DNA from: Flemingiibacterium sp045579105
GTDB taxonomy: Bacteria; Bacillota; Clostridia; Oscillospirales; CAG-272
Reading direction: 5' to 3'
Assembly (NCBI GenBank): GCA_045579105.1
Contig: JAZNLM010000036.1
Coordinates: 1-5,252 of the forward strand
DNA length: 5,252 bases
Shown here piece after piece: positions 5,170-5,252 of this stretch. Both the position numbers and the translations under genes were made by a program. The notes beneath the pieces are model-generated. The model made no database searches and was not told the DNA's origin. It saw only the letters and a list, made by a program, of their open reading frames with translations. How positions within the stretch are numbered: position 1 is the stretch's first letter; the number at the start of each line of letters is the position of its first letter.

Positions 5170-5198
5170 ATTATATCACAATATACCCTATTTGTCAA
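5170..5198 (-). promoter_or_regulatory. Consensus sigma-A promoter of the tRNA unit
   Basis: On the minus strand TTGACA (5198-5193), exactly 17 bases, and TATAAT (5175-5170) match both hexamers perfectly. TGA ahead of the -10 adds an extended -10 element, and the AT-rich A/T tracts upstream (5199-5227) resemble an UP element. Such strength fits stable RNA genes. Transcription would start near 5163. Confidence 0.92.
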
Positions 5199-5230
5199 TA
5201 GTTTTTTGAAAATTTTTGTTTTTTTAAAAG

Positions 5231-5252
5231 AGAGCCGCTGTTAAGCGGCTCT
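5231..5252 (-). terminator. Terminator at the right edge, probably for a minus-strand gene outside the window
   Basis: AGAGCCGCT (5231-5239) pairs perfectly with AGCGGCTCT (5244-5252) around a 4-base loop. The minus strand continues with CTTTT, a short U-run, so it should stop transcripts arriving from the right before the tRNA promoter. The stem may extend past the window end. Confidence 0.75.

Overview
The window reads as ordinary chromosome of a low-to-moderate-GC Firmicute, most likely a clostridial (gut-type) bacterium. The clues are near-consensus TTGACA/TATAAT promoters with extended -10 (TGn) elements, AGGAGG-type ribosome sites, tRNA genes that encode their own CCA, compact hairpin-plus-T-run terminators, and protein families (drug-type ABC-2 exporter, membrane MerR, CPBP protease, AEC transporter) common in Clostridia. 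No phage, IS, CRISPR or toxin gene was seen. The species cannot be named from the sequence alone.

Layout, left to right. (1) Positions 7-1253, minus strand: a two-gene ABC-2 exporter operon. The ATPase overlaps the permease by 4 bases, and the permease stops early (173 aa), probably by frameshift or nonsense mutation. (2) Positions 1285-1446, minus strand: a 53-codon open frame with no ribosome site but a protein-like translation, next to a 12-bp-stem terminator. (3) Positions 1496-2116, minus strand: a cytoplasmic SGNH/GDSL hydrolase with its own strong promoter, which lies in a perfect 12-bp inverted repeat. (4) Positions 2117-2352: a busy divergent intergenic region with a leftward promoter, two rightward promoters in tandem (the second with a 19-bp spacer holding a dyad, as in MerR-controlled promoters) and a terminator pointing the 'wrong' way. 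(5) Positions 2353-3848, plus strand: a two-gene operon of a membrane-anchored MerR regulator with a C-terminal zinc ribbon, and a CPBP-family intramembrane protease whose start overlaps the regulator's stop. (6) Positions 3893-4894, minus strand: an AEC-family transporter, convergent with the operon and sharing a bidirectional terminator with it. (7) Positions 4963-5136, minus strand: tRNA-Gly(GCC) followed by tRNA-Val(TAC), with a perfect TTGACA-17-TATAAT promoter and a strong terminator. (8) The right edge holds another terminator hairpin, probably ending a minus-strand gene outside the window.

The most interesting unit is the MerR-CPBP pair: a DNA-binding head tied to the membrane by a two-helix hairpin, a cytoplasmic zinc ribbon, and a translationally coupled intramembrane protease. 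This layout suggests a compact membrane-stress or envelope-peptide sensing switch, possibly involving cleavage of the regulator; that is inference. The other genes look like housekeeping or common accessory functions.
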